From: Phytophthora sp. 'mugwort'
Lineage: Eukaryota > Oomycota > Peronosporomycetes > Peronosporales > Peronosporaceae
DNA: 64,000 nucleotides
Assembly (NCBI GenBank): GCA_033558025.1
Contig: JAUCEF010000009.1
Span: 62,001-126,000 of the forward strand
Direction of reading: 5' to 3'
In this document: positions 12,499 to 23,055 of the stretch, piece by piece
How positions within the stretch are numbered: position 1 is the first letter of the stretch
Layout of the letters: each line of letters opens with the position of its first letter
The notes under the pieces: model-generated
What the model was told of the DNA's origin: nothing
Seen by the model: the letters and a program-made list of their open reading frames with translations, nothing else
Database searches by the model: none
Translations under genes and position numbers: made by a program

Positions 12499-12829
12499 CT
12501 AGCATCCATCACAACACCCGAACCGCCCTACAAAGTTGCATGCCAATTACACACCAACCAAGCCTCAACACAGGCTGGGACAGCTCGGGTGCGCACCACA
12601 CGGGACTTGGCCACCTGCACGACCCCTCCTTACCTCCATACGAGCCACGCACCCGCCGGCATCGACCTCGGAATAGATCCATCTTTGAGCCGCGCCACGG
12701 CCAGCTCGCCCAAAACGGCGCATCTATTCAACTCTCGAGCCTTTGCCCAGACTGCCTACATACCGCTGCGGGTACCACAAGGCCCGAAACGTCCAAAGCT
12801 AGATGCCAGCAGAACAGGCATAAAGGGAT

Positions 12830-12910
12830 CGACAGCTGTGAGACTTGAACTCACGCGGGTTACCCCAATAGATTTCGAGTCTATCGCCTTAACCGCTCGG
12901 CCAAGCTGTC
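12830..12910 (-). tRNA. tRNA-Ser(CGA), array copy 32
   Basis: tRNA as copy 1; flank has the GCGTGCC variant seen at copy 27. Confidence 0.95.
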
Positions 12911-13241
12911 CTAGCATCCATCACAACACCCGAACCGCCCTACAAAGTTGCGTGCCAATTACACACCAACCAAGCCTCAACACAGGCTGGGACAGCTCGG
13001 GTGCGCACCACACGGGACTTGGCCACCTGCACGACCCCTCCTTACCTCCATACGAGCCACGCACCCGCCGGCATCGACCTCGGAATAGATCCATCTTTGA
13101 GCCGCGCCACGGCCAGCTCGCCCAAAACGGCGCATCTATTCAACTCTCGAGCCTTTGCCCAGACTGCCTACATACCGCTGCGGGTACCACAAGGCCCGAA
13201 ACGTCCAAAGCTAGATGCCAGCAGAACAGGCATAAAGGGAT

Positions 13242-13322
13242 CGACAGCTGTGAGACTTGAACTCACGCGGGTTACCCCAATAGATTTCGAGTCTATCGCC
13301 TTAACCGCTCGGCCAAGCTGTC
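13242..13322 (-). tRNA. tRNA-Ser(CGA), array copy 33
   Basis: Reads the same as copy 1. Confidence 0.95.
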
Positions 13323-13653
13323 CTAGCATCCATCACAACACCCGAACCGCCCTACAAAGTTGCATGCCAATTACACACCAACCAAGCCTCAACACAGGCT
13401 GGGACAGCTCGGGTGCGCACCACACGGGACTTGGCCACCTGCACGACCCCTCCTTACCTCCATACGAGCCACGCACCCGCCGGCATCGACCTCGGAATAG
13501 ATCCATCTTTGAGCCGCGCCACGGCCAGCTCGCCCAAAACGGCGCATCTATTCAACTCTCGAGCCTTTGCCCAGACTGCCTACATACCGCTGCGGGTACC
13601 ACAAGGCCCGAAACGTCCAAAGCTAGATGCCAGCAGAACAGGCATAAAGGGAT

Positions 13654-13734
13654 CGACAGCTGTGAGACTTGAACTCACGCGGGTTACCCCAATAGATTTC
13701 GAGTCTATCGCCTTAACCGCTCGGCCAAGCTGTC
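13654..13734 (-). tRNA. tRNA-Ser(CGA), array copy 34
   Basis: Reads the same as copy 1. Confidence 0.95.
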
Positions 13735-14065
13735 CTAGCATCCATCACAACACCCGAACCGCCCTACAAAGTTGCATGCCAATTACACACCAACCAAGCC
13801 TCAACACAGGCTGGGACAGCTCGGGTGCGCATCACACGGGACTTGGCCACCTGCACGACCCCTCCTTACCTCCATACGAGCCACGCACCCGCCGGCATCG
13901 ACCTCGGAATAGATCCATCTTTGAGCCGCGCCACGGCCAGCTCGCCCAAAACGGCGCATCTATTCAACTCTCGAGCCTTTGCCCAGACTGCCTACATACC
14001 GCTGCGGGTACCACAAGGCCCGAAACGTCCAAAGCTAGATGCCAGCAGAACAGGCATAAAGGGAT

Positions 14066-14146
14066 CGACAGCTGTGAGACTTGAACTCACGCGGGTTACC
14101 CCAATAGATTTCGAGTCTATCGCCTTAACCGCTCGGCCAAGCTGTC
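14066..14146 (-). tRNA. tRNA-Ser(CGA), array copy 35
   Basis: tRNA as copy 1; spacer has the GCGCATC variant (GCGCACC elsewhere). Confidence 0.95.
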
Positions 14147-14477
14147 CTAGCATCCATCACAACACCCGAACCGCCCTACAAAGTTGCATGCCAATTACAC
14201 ACCAACCAAGCCTCAACACAGGCTGGGACAGCTCGGGTGCGCACCACACGGGACTTGGCCACCTGCACGACCCCTCCTTACCTCCATACGAGCCACGCAC
14301 CCGCCGGCATCGACCTCGGAATAGATCCATCTTTGAGCCGCGCCACGGCCAGCTCGCCCAAAACGGCGCATCTATTCAACTCTCGAGCCTTTGCCCAGAC
14401 TGCCTACATACCGCTGCGGGTACCACAAGGCCCGAAACGTCCAAAGCTAGATGCCAGCAGAACAGGCATAAAGGGAT

Positions 14478-14558
14478 CGACAGCTGTGAGACTTGAACTC
14501 ACGCGGGTTACCCCAATAGATTTCGAGTCTATCGCCTTAACCGCTCGGCCAAGCTGTC
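14478..14558 (-). tRNA. tRNA-Ser(CGA), array copy 36
   Basis: Reads the same as copy 1. Confidence 0.95.
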
Positions 14559-14889
14559 CTAGCATCCATCACAACACCCGAACCGCCCTACAAAGTTGCA
14601 TGCCAATTACACACCAACCAAGCCTCAACACAGGCTGGGACAGCTCGGGTGCGCACCACACGGGACTTGGCCACCTGCACGACCCCTCCTTACCTCCATA
14701 CGAGCCACGCACCCGCCGGCATCGACCTCGGAATAGATCCATCTTTGAGCCGCGCCACGGCCAGCTCGCCCAAAACGGCGCATCTATTCAACTCTCGAGC
14801 CTTTGCCCAGACTGCCTACATACCGCTGCGGGTACCACAAGGCCCGAAACGTCCAAAGCTAGATGCCAGCAGAACAGGCATAAAGGGAT

Positions 14890-14970
14890 CGACAGCTGTG
14901 AGACTTGAACTCACGCGGGTTACCCCAATAGATTTCGAGTCTATCGCCTTAACCGCTCGGCCAAGCTGTC
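14890..14970 (-). tRNA. tRNA-Ser(CGA), array copy 37
   Basis: Reads the same as copy 1. Confidence 0.95.
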
Positions 14971-15301
14971 CTAGCATCCATCACAACACCCGAACCGCCC
15001 TACAAAGTTGCATGCCAATTACACACCAACCAAGCCTCAACACAGGCTGGGACAGCTCGGGTGCGCACCACACGGGACTTGGCCACCTGCACGACCCCTC
15101 CTTACCTCCATACGAGCCACGCACCCGCCGGCATCGACCTCGGAATAGATCCATCTTTGAGCCGCGCCACGGCCAGCTCGCCCAAAACGGCGCATCTATT
15201 CAACTCTCGAGCCTTTGCCCAGACTGCCTACATACCGCTGCGGGTACCACAAGGCCCGAAACGTCCAAAGCTAGATGCCAGCAGAACAGGCATAAAGGGA
15301 T

Positions 15302-15382
15302 CGACAGCTGTGAGACTTGAACTCACGCGGGTTACCCCAATAGATTTCGAGTCTATCGCCTTAACCGCTCGGCCAAGCTGTC
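15302..15382 (-). tRNA. tRNA-Ser(CGA), array copy 38
   Basis: Reads the same as copy 1. Confidence 0.95.
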
Positions 15383-15713
15383 CTAGCATCCATCACAACA
15401 CCCGAACCGCCCTACAAAGTTGCATGCCAATTACACACCAACCAAGCCTCAACACAGGCTGGGACAGCTCGGGTGCGCATCACACGGGACTTGGCCACCT
15501 GCACGACCCCTCCTTACCTCCATACGAGCCACGCACCCGCCGGCATCGACCTCGGAATAGATCCATCTTTGAGCCGCGCCACGGCCAGCTCGCCCAAAAC
15601 GGCGCATCTATTCAACTCTCGAGCCTTTGCCCAGACTGCCTACATACCGCTGCGGGTACCACAAGGCCCGAAACGTCCAAAGCTAGATGCCAGCAGAACA
15701 GGCATAAAGGGAT

Positions 15714-15794
15714 CGACAGCTGTGAGACTTGAACTCACGCGGGTTACCCCAATAGATTTCGAGTCTATCGCCTTAACCGCTCGGCCAAGCTGTC
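15714..15794 (-). tRNA. tRNA-Ser(CGA), array copy 39
   Basis: tRNA as copy 1; spacer has the GCGCATC variant seen at copy 35. Confidence 0.95.
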
Positions 15795-16125
15795 CTAGCA
15801 TCCATCACAACACCCGAACCGCCCTACAAAGTTGCATGCCAATTACACACCAACCAAGCCTCAACACAGGCTGGGACAGCTCGGGTGCGCACCACACGGG
15901 ACTTGGCCACCTGCACGACCCCTCCTTACCTCCATACGAGCCACGCACCCGCCGGCATCGACCTCGGAATAGATCCATCTTTGAGCCGCGCCACGGCCAG
16001 CTCGCCCAAAACGGCGCATCTATTCAACTCTCGAGCCTTTGCCCAGACTGCCTACATACCGCTGCGGGTACCACAAGGCCCGAAACGTCCAAAGCTAGAT
16101 GCCAGCAGAACAGGCATAAAGGGAT

Positions 16126-16206
16126 CGACAGCTGTGAGACTTGAACTCACGCGGGTTACCCCAATAGATTTCGAGTCTATCGCCTTAACCGCTCGGCCAA
16201 GCTGTC
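16126..16206 (-). tRNA. tRNA-Ser(CGA), array copy 40
   Basis: Reads the same as copy 1. Confidence 0.95.
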
Positions 16207-16537
16207 CTAGCATCCATCACAACACCCGAACCGCCCTACAAAGTTGCATGCCAATTACACACCAACCAAGCCTCAACACAGGCTGGGACAGCTCGGGTGC
16301 GCACCACACGGGACTTGGCCACCTGCACGACCCCTCCTTACCTCCATACGAGCCACGCACCCGCCGGCATCGACCTCGGAATAGATCCATCTTTGAGCCG
16401 CGCCACGGCCAGCTCGCCCAAAACGGCGCATCTATTCAACTCTCGAGCCTTTGCCCAGACTGCCTACATACCGCTGCGGGTACCACAAGGCCCGAAACGT
16501 CCAAAGCTAGATGCCAGCAGAGAAGGCATAAAGGGAT

Positions 16538-16618
16538 CGACAGCTGTGAGACTTGAACTCACGCGGGTTACCCCAATAGATTTCGAGTCTATCGCCTTAA
16601 CCGCTATGCCAAGCTGTC
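16538..16618 (-). tRNA. tRNA-Ser(CGA), array copy 41, D-arm variant at the array edge
   Basis: The last copy differs from all others in the D arm: GGCCGAGCGG becomes GGCATAGCGG. This breaks the third D-stem pair but still fits an A-box pattern. Acceptor, anticodon, variable and T arms are unchanged. The 5' flank on the tRNA strand diverges within about 35 bp, where gypsy sequence begins. It may be a decaying edge copy or a functional isodecoder. Confidence 0.85.
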
Positions 16619-16655
16619 CTAGCATCCATCACATACCCGAACCGCTCTGTAAAGG

Positions 16656-17255
16656 TGAGCGTCAGATTAGTGTGAGCTTCACTAAATGTGTCTTAGGTCA
16701 GTTGCGCGGAGATTTTTGGGCACATGAAGTATCGCCTGAAGGTATCGATGCTGACCTTATGAGAAGTGTCGGAGATGCTGTTCTCGACGACAAGAAATGA
16801 ATGCAGGATTTTCTCGGGCACTCAACTACTACAGCGGATTAACTCAGGATTTTGCTCTATAGGAAGCCGCTGTATACCAGTTGGATGGCGCGGACTTCCG
16901 ACAACGCGGTGACCTCGAGACAGCCAAATGAAGCTTCATGGCCATGCAACAGAAAGACGCAGACCCACCGATCATACGGCACTTTTTGATCACGACGAAG
17001 AGGTGCAGGTAACGCTATTTTCGAATGAGGAGCGCTGGGTTCCGCCCTGATGCAAGGTTACGATGAAACATTGCATTCTCTACAGTTTGTGGACGAGTTC
17101 GGAGGGACGCCGATGTTGAATTACCATCCAGTGGAGAAGGAGAATCTGGCATTTCCGATTTCGAAGTTGGTGGTGTTCCCAGTGATCTGCCTCCTGAAAA
17201 CCACGACAACGAAGCCGACAAGGCTGAAAACGCAGCTGCCGATGAAGAGTAGGCA
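16656..17255 (+). pseudogene. Ty3/gypsy pol remnant (end of RT to RNase H)
   Basis: Immediately right of the tRNA array the plus strand encodes broken retroelement protein. Around 16,680-16,800 the translation contains a cysteine-led stretch followed by AHEVSPEGIDAD, the conserved block at the end of the gypsy RT palm and thumb. After several stops, 17,041-17,150 gives ALMQGYDETLHSLQF and LNYHPVEKE, the RNase H region where gypsy enzymes have SALMQ and NYHPxEKE. A short acidic tail ends at a stop near 17,255. At least three frames are needed, so it is dead. Neither LTRs nor the catalytic YxDD were found here. Confidence 0.7.
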
Positions 17256-18162
17256 GCTGTACTAGGCAGACGTTCCGTTTCCTTCTGTTTTTGCTTTCAC
17301 TCGTTCACGCGCCCATAACCCTCAATAACAGTCTACCAGCTTTCTAAGCTCGCGTCATCTTTTCGTTGCCCTCCATGCGTTCCCATTGTTGGCCATCCCC
17401 TGCAGCATGATTCCGTGCTGACTTAGGATCCCACTTCAATAAATGCATAATATGAATCTCATATGAGCTTTGGGGTGTTTTGAAGCCGTCCACAATTCCT
17501 CCTCTCCCTTTCCATTGTAGTCTGACTTGGGGACGACGACCACTAGAACAGGCGTTCCTCCTCGCCCGCCATCGCGTTGACGTCCACCACTCGGCACTGT
17601 GCCACAATTCCGGCAAACCCTTTTGCTTCCTTTTGTCGTTCTCAAATGGAACGTCTTACGCAGAGAAGTGCCGCAAGAGGCAACAAGAACGTCTCGTACG
17701 TCGCCGCCAGGAATATATACTTTGCCAGCCTAATATCGATCACGGGAGAGCTCGCATTTGCGAAAAACTGTCTTCTGTCCTCCTATGACGACGGGTACCA
17801 CGTAGATCGTTTCGGTAGCCCCCCCCCCCCCTCTCGTCCGATGGCCGGCCCGTTGACATCTAGTTCGTTTCGATTCCTTAAGTAGTCACCAGCACACGGC
17901 CGACCCCAACACCCCTTAAACGGCTTCAGCCTGCTCACATTGACTATCACGACCTTGTCGGATGGCTCGGGATATCAATTCGGCAAGCATTCTCCCCGGC
18001 TTGGCCAAGAACGTCGTAAGGCCTGTGCCAGCAACGCCGGTTTCTGATTTCATGGCGCCTAGCTCTGAAGAAATGGTAGACCCACACCGAATCACCAAAT
18101 TCCTACCAAACGTGTTCCTGCTTATCAAACCGCTTTTTGCTCGTGGAGGACCTGTGCCTTGG

Positions 18163-18791
18163 TCAACTGTTTCTTATCACCAGTGAAGATTCCTGTAGCG
18201 ACCTTGTATACAACTGCCTCCCGAACTCGAAGACCTCGTTTGACTTCCAGTCTGCCCCCGTGTTCAAAAATGCCACATCGAGCGTGAATACTGGGTCTCT
18301 CCTGTAGTAACTAAAGAACGGGAGTCCCCTAACGTTTCGTGATACGAAGACAAACAGCACCCGAGTCATGTAGACGTCCCAGTCCGGTTGCGTCTCGTGC
18401 GCATACACTAATAACATAGTATTATGCCCTTGAAGTCCTTCGTCTGCGGATGTTACGCGGACCCAACCAACTTCTGTATCTCTAGCGGACTTTGTCAGTC
18501 CCGCCGTAAAGTTCGTTCCTCGGTCACTCAGCAACCGTCCCGCATACAAACACGGTGTCCACCATTCCTCCAAGAGTCCAGCGCCACCACTGCGAACTCC
18601 CTCACCCATCTCGCGAAATAAACCAGGAAAATCACTGTGTACTTGTTTTCCCGCTCGGTTATCGGGAAAGGACCACTGTATCCGCCACCACGAGTGAAAA
18701 CGAAATCAATAACGTCTTTGTCGGCAACATTGCATCCGTCATACCCGCCACGGTCGAGACCTCTTTCCATTCTCGACAGATCGGACAGCAT
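18163..18791 (-). pseudogene. Integrase core fragment (rve-like) of the minus-strand gypsy element
   Basis: Two overlapping frames (18,528-18,791 and 18,163-18,609) together give GPFPITERENKYTVIFLVYF, RLLSDRGTNFTAG and YAHETQPDWDVYMTRVLF. These match the retroviral integrase order: strand with the first Asp region, the SDRGxNF block with the second Asp, then the TxxDWDxxLPxVLFAYR block typical of gypsy integrases. The block around the catalytic Glu reads poorly because of a frame change near 18,550. The gene is inactive. Confidence 0.75.
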
Positions 18792-18851
18792 CGTACATAC
18801 TCCGTCTTATCTTTCTTTCAACCAGGACAGTAGGCGTGCCGTCTGACCTTA

Positions 18852-19292
18852 TCAGTTGTCTTGGTCTTGCTCGAGCGGCTGAGAAAATACATTCACACGG
18901 CAAAGTGGTCTCAACGAACAGCAACGGGATGGCCGGCAGTGCCGGTCCGGCACTGCGATCGTTCTCGATGGTCCCGCCCTAACGTCGAGGTAGACCCGTT
19001 TTATCAGCGTTCCATTCTCCATCACGAAACGGGGAAACATCCGCGAAATCAAAATTCTCGATTGGAAGTCCATAGGCGAAGCTCGCCCTCCAAATAGGCT
19101 TTTGTTGCCAACATTCAGGGCGTCCCGGTCTGCTCGACTAAGCGCGTCCCGCTGTTCAAGCCGACCGCGTCGACGACAGACGTGCGTCCCGCATCCCTTC
19201 TGCCGTCCGAATTTTCCTTGTGCTCCGTCTGGATGAGAGACCGTCTCTCGATGTCGATCGCCACTCCTACTTCGCCTGACCTCTCTGGTCAC
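18852..19292 (-). pseudogene. Connector between RNase H and integrase, same element
   Basis: A 146-codon open frame contains LSRADRDALNVG and KRVYLDVRAGPSRTIAVP, which fits the linker and zinc-binding neighbourhood upstream of gypsy integrase. Position and strand agree with the integrase fragment just downstream. The assignment rests mainly on context. Confidence 0.5.
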
Positions 19293-19499
19293 GTCCTCAC
19301 CAGCGTTCTCCCGAATTCGACAAAATCGAAACTACGGTACTACTACAAATCTTCGTCTAATCTTGTTTTGATTATGTTATCCGCGTATAGCATAGCCAAG
19401 TCATATTTATGTTTCTAATAAGAGAGCGCAAACGGGGCCTTCTTGAAATGGGTTCACACTCGTACTTAACAAAAGGTGGAAATGGGCGCATTCTGAGTC

Positions 19500-20130
19500 C
19501 TTTCACCGTGAAATGACTAGACCGATTCCTAAAGTGTGTGCGTCCCCTCAGAGGAACGCCGCCACTATGGCCGACGTGGCATCAGACTCGCGCGATCGCG
19601 ATCGAAAACCTGAACGCTGGACATCGGGTCCATTGCTTGATTGGCTAGGGCGTCAACCAACTTCTTGTATTGGCGTAGGTGACGAGTCCACGTGGCTACA
19701 CTGATTCTGTCGGCTACTAATCTGCCTGAGTGTAAAGGCCTTGTAAGTGCCTTGTTCTAGACACTATGCGCTTCTACAGCCGCGTGAGAATGAGTTGACA
19801 AATCGCTAACCACGTTAATGGCCTTAATCTTGTGTCTCGTCGCATAGCGAGGCTGTTGGGTACGGTACTCCACTACACTGTTCGCGCCTATGTAGGTAAG
19901 AGATGCTGGACATCCAGGCGATAGATTGGCATGTTTCCCGCGACCTCGACTTGAATTAATGCGGCGCCAGCACCGACCGGCTTCAGGTTACCCATGGAGC
20001 AACAGTCAAACCATAACAGGATCTTGCAGTTCTCGTTGTTGATAGTCCATACTAGCCAACCCAGTCCATGCTGGACCGGATTAACACAACGTAGCAGGGC
20101 TTGGAAGCTTCGTAGCGGGCATTGTTGCGT
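19500..20130 (-). pseudogene. RNase H type I domain remnant, minus strand
   Basis: Minus-strand translations near 19,960-20,050 give a CSMGNLKPVGAGAAL stretch, a degraded form of the DGGSxGNPGxGGAGA start of RNase HI domains. Further on come YIGANSVVEYRTQ (the conserved E-Y-R block), KAINVVSD (the D of the third conserved block) and LRQYKKLVDALANQAMD (the final helix with the ADxLAN-type block). The order and spacing fit one RNase HI fold spread over two or three frames with several stops, so it is a fossil. The neighbouring integrase suggests it belongs to the same element. Confidence 0.6.
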
Positions 20131-20305
20131 GAACTTGAGTATTTGACTTCTGAAGGTAAGGTTGACATTGCGCAGTCATGCTTGAGCAGCGCGACATCCC
20201 CGTCTCAATAGAGTCTTTTAAAGGGTCACGGTATAAGCACCGTCGTTTTTAAACTACCTGGAGCGTCGACATGACTCCGACGAGCCAAAAACACTTGTAG
20301 CGCAT

Positions 20306-20689
20306 TGTGATGATGATCAGTCAGCCTCCGCCACTATGACTGTCTTTTGCATTTCGGCCGGGCCGCTGCCGCCGTCGCGGGCGCGGCTGTGAGAGTGTTG
20401 GTTGGCCCTGGTGACCGTGAGTGCTGGTGAGCCGAATCTACCGTGGACAAGCTCGGGTGGTTGGCTCTCGCGATGATGCACGCCTATGCGGCGTTCTAGT
20501 CACGTGCATCTCGGCGTGGACGTCGCTGTATCTACCGGTCAGGAGTCGAAGGCTTGAAGATTCGCGGCGTAGGCGCTGCTGCACCTGTTCAGGTGATGCA
20601 GAGCGGCACCCACGGCGAACAGGTAGGGGCCTGACAGCTGAGAGAACTAGTGGGTGAATGACACTTCGCAATTTGCATTAACGCGCGCA
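20306..20689 (+). repeat. 5' LTR
   Basis: About 384 bp. It matches 24,548-25,060 from TGTGATGAT through GCATTAACGCGCG, with one large length difference: it lacks the 53-bp tandem copies present in the other LTR. The internal region begins at about 20,690. Confidence 0.85.
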
Positions 20690-20729
20690 ATCGTCATAAA
20701 GTATACTTTGACGGGCAAGATGGATCAAG

Positions 20730-21670
20730 ATGCCGACGATGGGATTCGACGCTGACGGGGACGTGGAGAAGGCGGACGCCGTGCCAAAACCGATCTTCAA
20801 ATTCATCAAAGCCCCTCGGCTGTACGGGTGGAGTCAGACAGCGATCGTCAAGTACCTTCGTGAACGGAAGCGCTACGAGGAGAAGATAGCGGAGCGCTGT
20901 GCGGTCACTGGCGAAGCCCAATAGAACGTGACCCTCAGCATCAAGTCTTCGTTAGCCCCGCGTGTGCATGACCATGTGACACGATACATTCTGAAGAAAG
21001 CAGATTTCAGCGACGCCGATCTCATGAGGGAGATGAAGCTGAAGGTTGACTCGGTCATGAACGAGCACGTACCTGACGTGGACAAGTTGTTCGCCCGTGA
21101 GCTCAAGATGGACCTCAGGAAGCCGACATTGCGGCGCGCGTGGCGAACTATCTCATGAAGTTCAATCAGCTCGTCGAGGAGAACGGGTTGAGAGCCATAC
21201 TGGGGTGGACCCAGTGGTGGGCGAGCATGCCGAAGCCGCCCGCCAACCTATGAAGTTGCGATGTAAATTCCTGTTGAAACACATCTCACCCGAGGCGTTG
21301 AAGGTTGATCTGCACCGCCTGGTTGAGCTCACTCACCACCAGGCGAAGACCGATGACATCGCCCTGCATGGCCTAATCGTGCAGCGCGGGATGCGACAAG
21401 AGCAGTTTCATCAGCTACAATTGGAGACAAAGCCGACCAAAAGTCCGAACCCTGGCGGACACAACGAAGGCGGAAACAGTGGACACGTCGGCAATGGAAG
21501 GCGCGGTCCCAGTGAGACATCCAAGAAAAAAGAAGACCGGCGAAGACACCAAGCAAAGGGACACGACCAAGAAGGAGGCCCCGAGGACGGTATGTTGGAT
21601 CTGCAAGGGCTCTCATTGGGCAAAGGACTGTCCGACTGCCACTCCCGCGCAGAAGGAAGAGGGTGACCGT
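20730..21670 (+). pseudogene. gag (capsid/nucleocapsid) pseudogene of the 20.3-25.1 kb element
   Basis: The N-terminal part runs from ATG at 20,730 (starting MPTMGFDADGDVEK), is stopped by TAG at 20,922, and continues in the same frame to 21,158. A frameshift then moves the reading to another frame. The C-terminal part (from 21,479) is Lys/Arg-rich and contains a zinc knuckle CWICKGSHWAKDC at 21,593-21,631, a C-X2-C-X3-H-X4-C arrangement. Gag would package element RNA. It is clearly disabled. Confidence 0.75.
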
Positions 21671-21786
21671 CGTATGCAGGAGCGTCGAGCCCAATGGGAC
21701 GAACGGAAGGTCGAGCGCGCCAAGCGAGTGACGGAAGCGACACGTGCGCCGAGGCGTACGGCTGTGGTGAATTGCGTACTTGAGCC

Positions 21787-22090
21787 GACACGGGCGCTGA
21801 AAGCAACGTCATCAGTCGAGCTATCATTACCGAGATGGAGGACATGGTGGATCACGTTAGGACGGTGGAGTTAAACCTGCCTGTGACGGTGCGGACGGCT
21901 TGTGGAGATGGGATGCAGTGCCGTGAGAAGGTGACGTTGGATGTTCGCATTCAAACGGCAGCTGGCCCGGTGAATTTGGACGCGCTTGAGTTCCTCGTGC
22001 TGGACGCACCTGAGCAATAATTGCTACTTGGGAACGCGACCCTGAGCGCCTTCGGCGACCTCGGGCTCGATGTTGATCGACTCTTCGAAC
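21787..22090 (+). pseudogene. Retropepsin (aspartic protease) of the same element
   Basis: The catalytic motif DTGAESN is intact at 21,787. It is followed by the flap region and a second half with FLVLDAPEQ. A TAA at 22,018 interrupts just before LLGNATLSAFGDLGLDVDRL, which replaces the LLGxDxLxxLG block of gypsy proteases. With the single stop the frame is otherwise continuous into the RT leader. The protease would cleave the polyprotein. Confidence 0.75.
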
Positions 22091-22299
22091 AATTGGCTGG
22101 GCAGTCAGTTGGTATGGGCGAAGCCGATGCGGATGGCATTCCAGATGATGGAGTCGACGTGCTCGACAAGGAGGGCGACGAGCTCGAGGAGGCTCTCGAT
22201 TCGATGGTGGCTCAAGCAATATTGAACGGTTTTGACACGGACTTGGCAGGGAAGCTGTCGGAGCTGGTACATGAGTTTCGTGACGTGTTTCGGACACGC

Positions 22300-23045
22300 C
22301 TTCAGGCCGATGAGCCGGCACGGGTGGAACCATTGGAGGTCCATTTCGTTGATGGCGCGCAGCCGTATCGAGCAAGTTCAAGACGCTATCCTAACAACAG
22401 CGGGACTTTCTGCGTACGTATGTCTGCGAGTGAAGGCCAATGGATTGGTGGAGCGAAACAATCAAAGCCGTTGGGCTTCGCCAGGGTATCCTGTGGCCAA
22501 GTCTGGGCGTGGCGAGTTTCGGATGACCATCGACTACCGACCTGTCAACCTGATGGTGGTGCCTTTGGTAGGTGTTGCACCCGACTTGAAGACAGAGACG
22601 CAGAAGGCAAAATGCTCCATTGGCTTCGGGGTGTTTGATTTTCACAAGGGCTTCTGGTAAATGCCTCTTCACCCGAACAGCCAAGAGCAGTTCAGCTTTG
22701 TGACGGTAGACGGAGTGTTTACGCCAAAGCGAGTGCCGCAGGGCAACTGACTCCGCGGTGCACTTCCAGGCGCAAATGAACAGCGTACCACGGGACATGC
22801 TCAATGACGGAGTGGTCATCTACCTCGACGACATCTGCTTTGTACATCCATGTTCGACGAGTACCTGGCGCGCCTTCGCAAGTCCTGACGATATTGGCGG
22901 AGCGACGTCTAAAGCGCAATGCTCGGAAGTGCACGCTCTTCGCTCGCACAGTAACCTGGTGCGGGAAACAGATTGATGGCGATGGCGTGGCGCATGACCC
23001 AGAACCCCTCAGTGCTCTCACTGAGATGCCTCAGCTCATGACCTG
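22300..23045 (+). pseudogene. Reverse transcriptase domain of the same element
   Basis: Recognisable blocks come in order but in three frames. First is QPYRASSRRYP, the N-terminal clasp (about 22,360), then MTIDYRPVNLM (finger/palm start, about 22,525) and FDFHKGFW ended by TAA at 22,658. FTPKRVPQG (about 22,720) precedes the catalytic IYLDDICF with YLDD at 22,821-22,832, and then WCGKQIDGDGVAHDPEP (thumb). The catalytic Asp pair is kept, but stops and frameshifts kill the gene. RNase H, expected next, is missing. Confidence 0.8.
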
Positions 23046-23055
23046 ATTCAGCGGC

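Larger units (their letters stand above)
1..16655. repeat. Tandem array of a 412-bp unit, each with one tRNA-Ser(CGA)
   Basis: The same 412-bp unit is repeated head to tail across the first 16.6 kb, and the window opens inside a unit, so the array continues to the left. Counting by unit gives 41 units. Number 4 (1248-1464) is only 217 bp because 195 bp of spacer are deleted; all others keep the exact period. Each unit is an 81-bp tRNA-Ser gene on the minus strand plus about 331 bp of spacer with no recognisable gene. Copies differ by only a handful of single-base variants. At the right edge the last unit is more divergent and breaks into gypsy pol sequence near 16,655. Such homogeneity implies recent amplification or continuing concerted evolution. 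A long reading frame open across the units on the plus strand begins with GTG, runs antisense through the tRNA and is treated as fortuitous. Confidence 0.97.
17340..20150 (-). mobile_element. Decayed Ty3/gypsy-type retroelement, pol region (RNase H, integrase, C-terminus)
   Basis: Reading the minus strand from 20,150 down to 17,340 gives, in order, an RNase H-like domain, the connector before integrase, the integrase core, and a chromointegrase-like tail. This is the domain order of a Ty3/gypsy pol. Every part is broken by stops and frameshifts, and I found no LTR pair. The element lies head to head with the plus-strand remnant to its left. Confidence 0.65.

Noticed and set aside
1..16655. 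CRISPR array, rDNA or 5S array
   Set aside because: Units are 412 bp and essentially identical with no variable spacers, and I found no rRNA-like sequence. The tRNA cloverleaf explains the conserved part.
12..16800. Forty-odd overlapping plus-strand frames of 158-223 codons across the array
   Set aside because: They begin with GTG, overlap each other because 412 is not a multiple of three, run antisense through the tRNA and show no domain. They arise from repeating one spacer that happens to be open.
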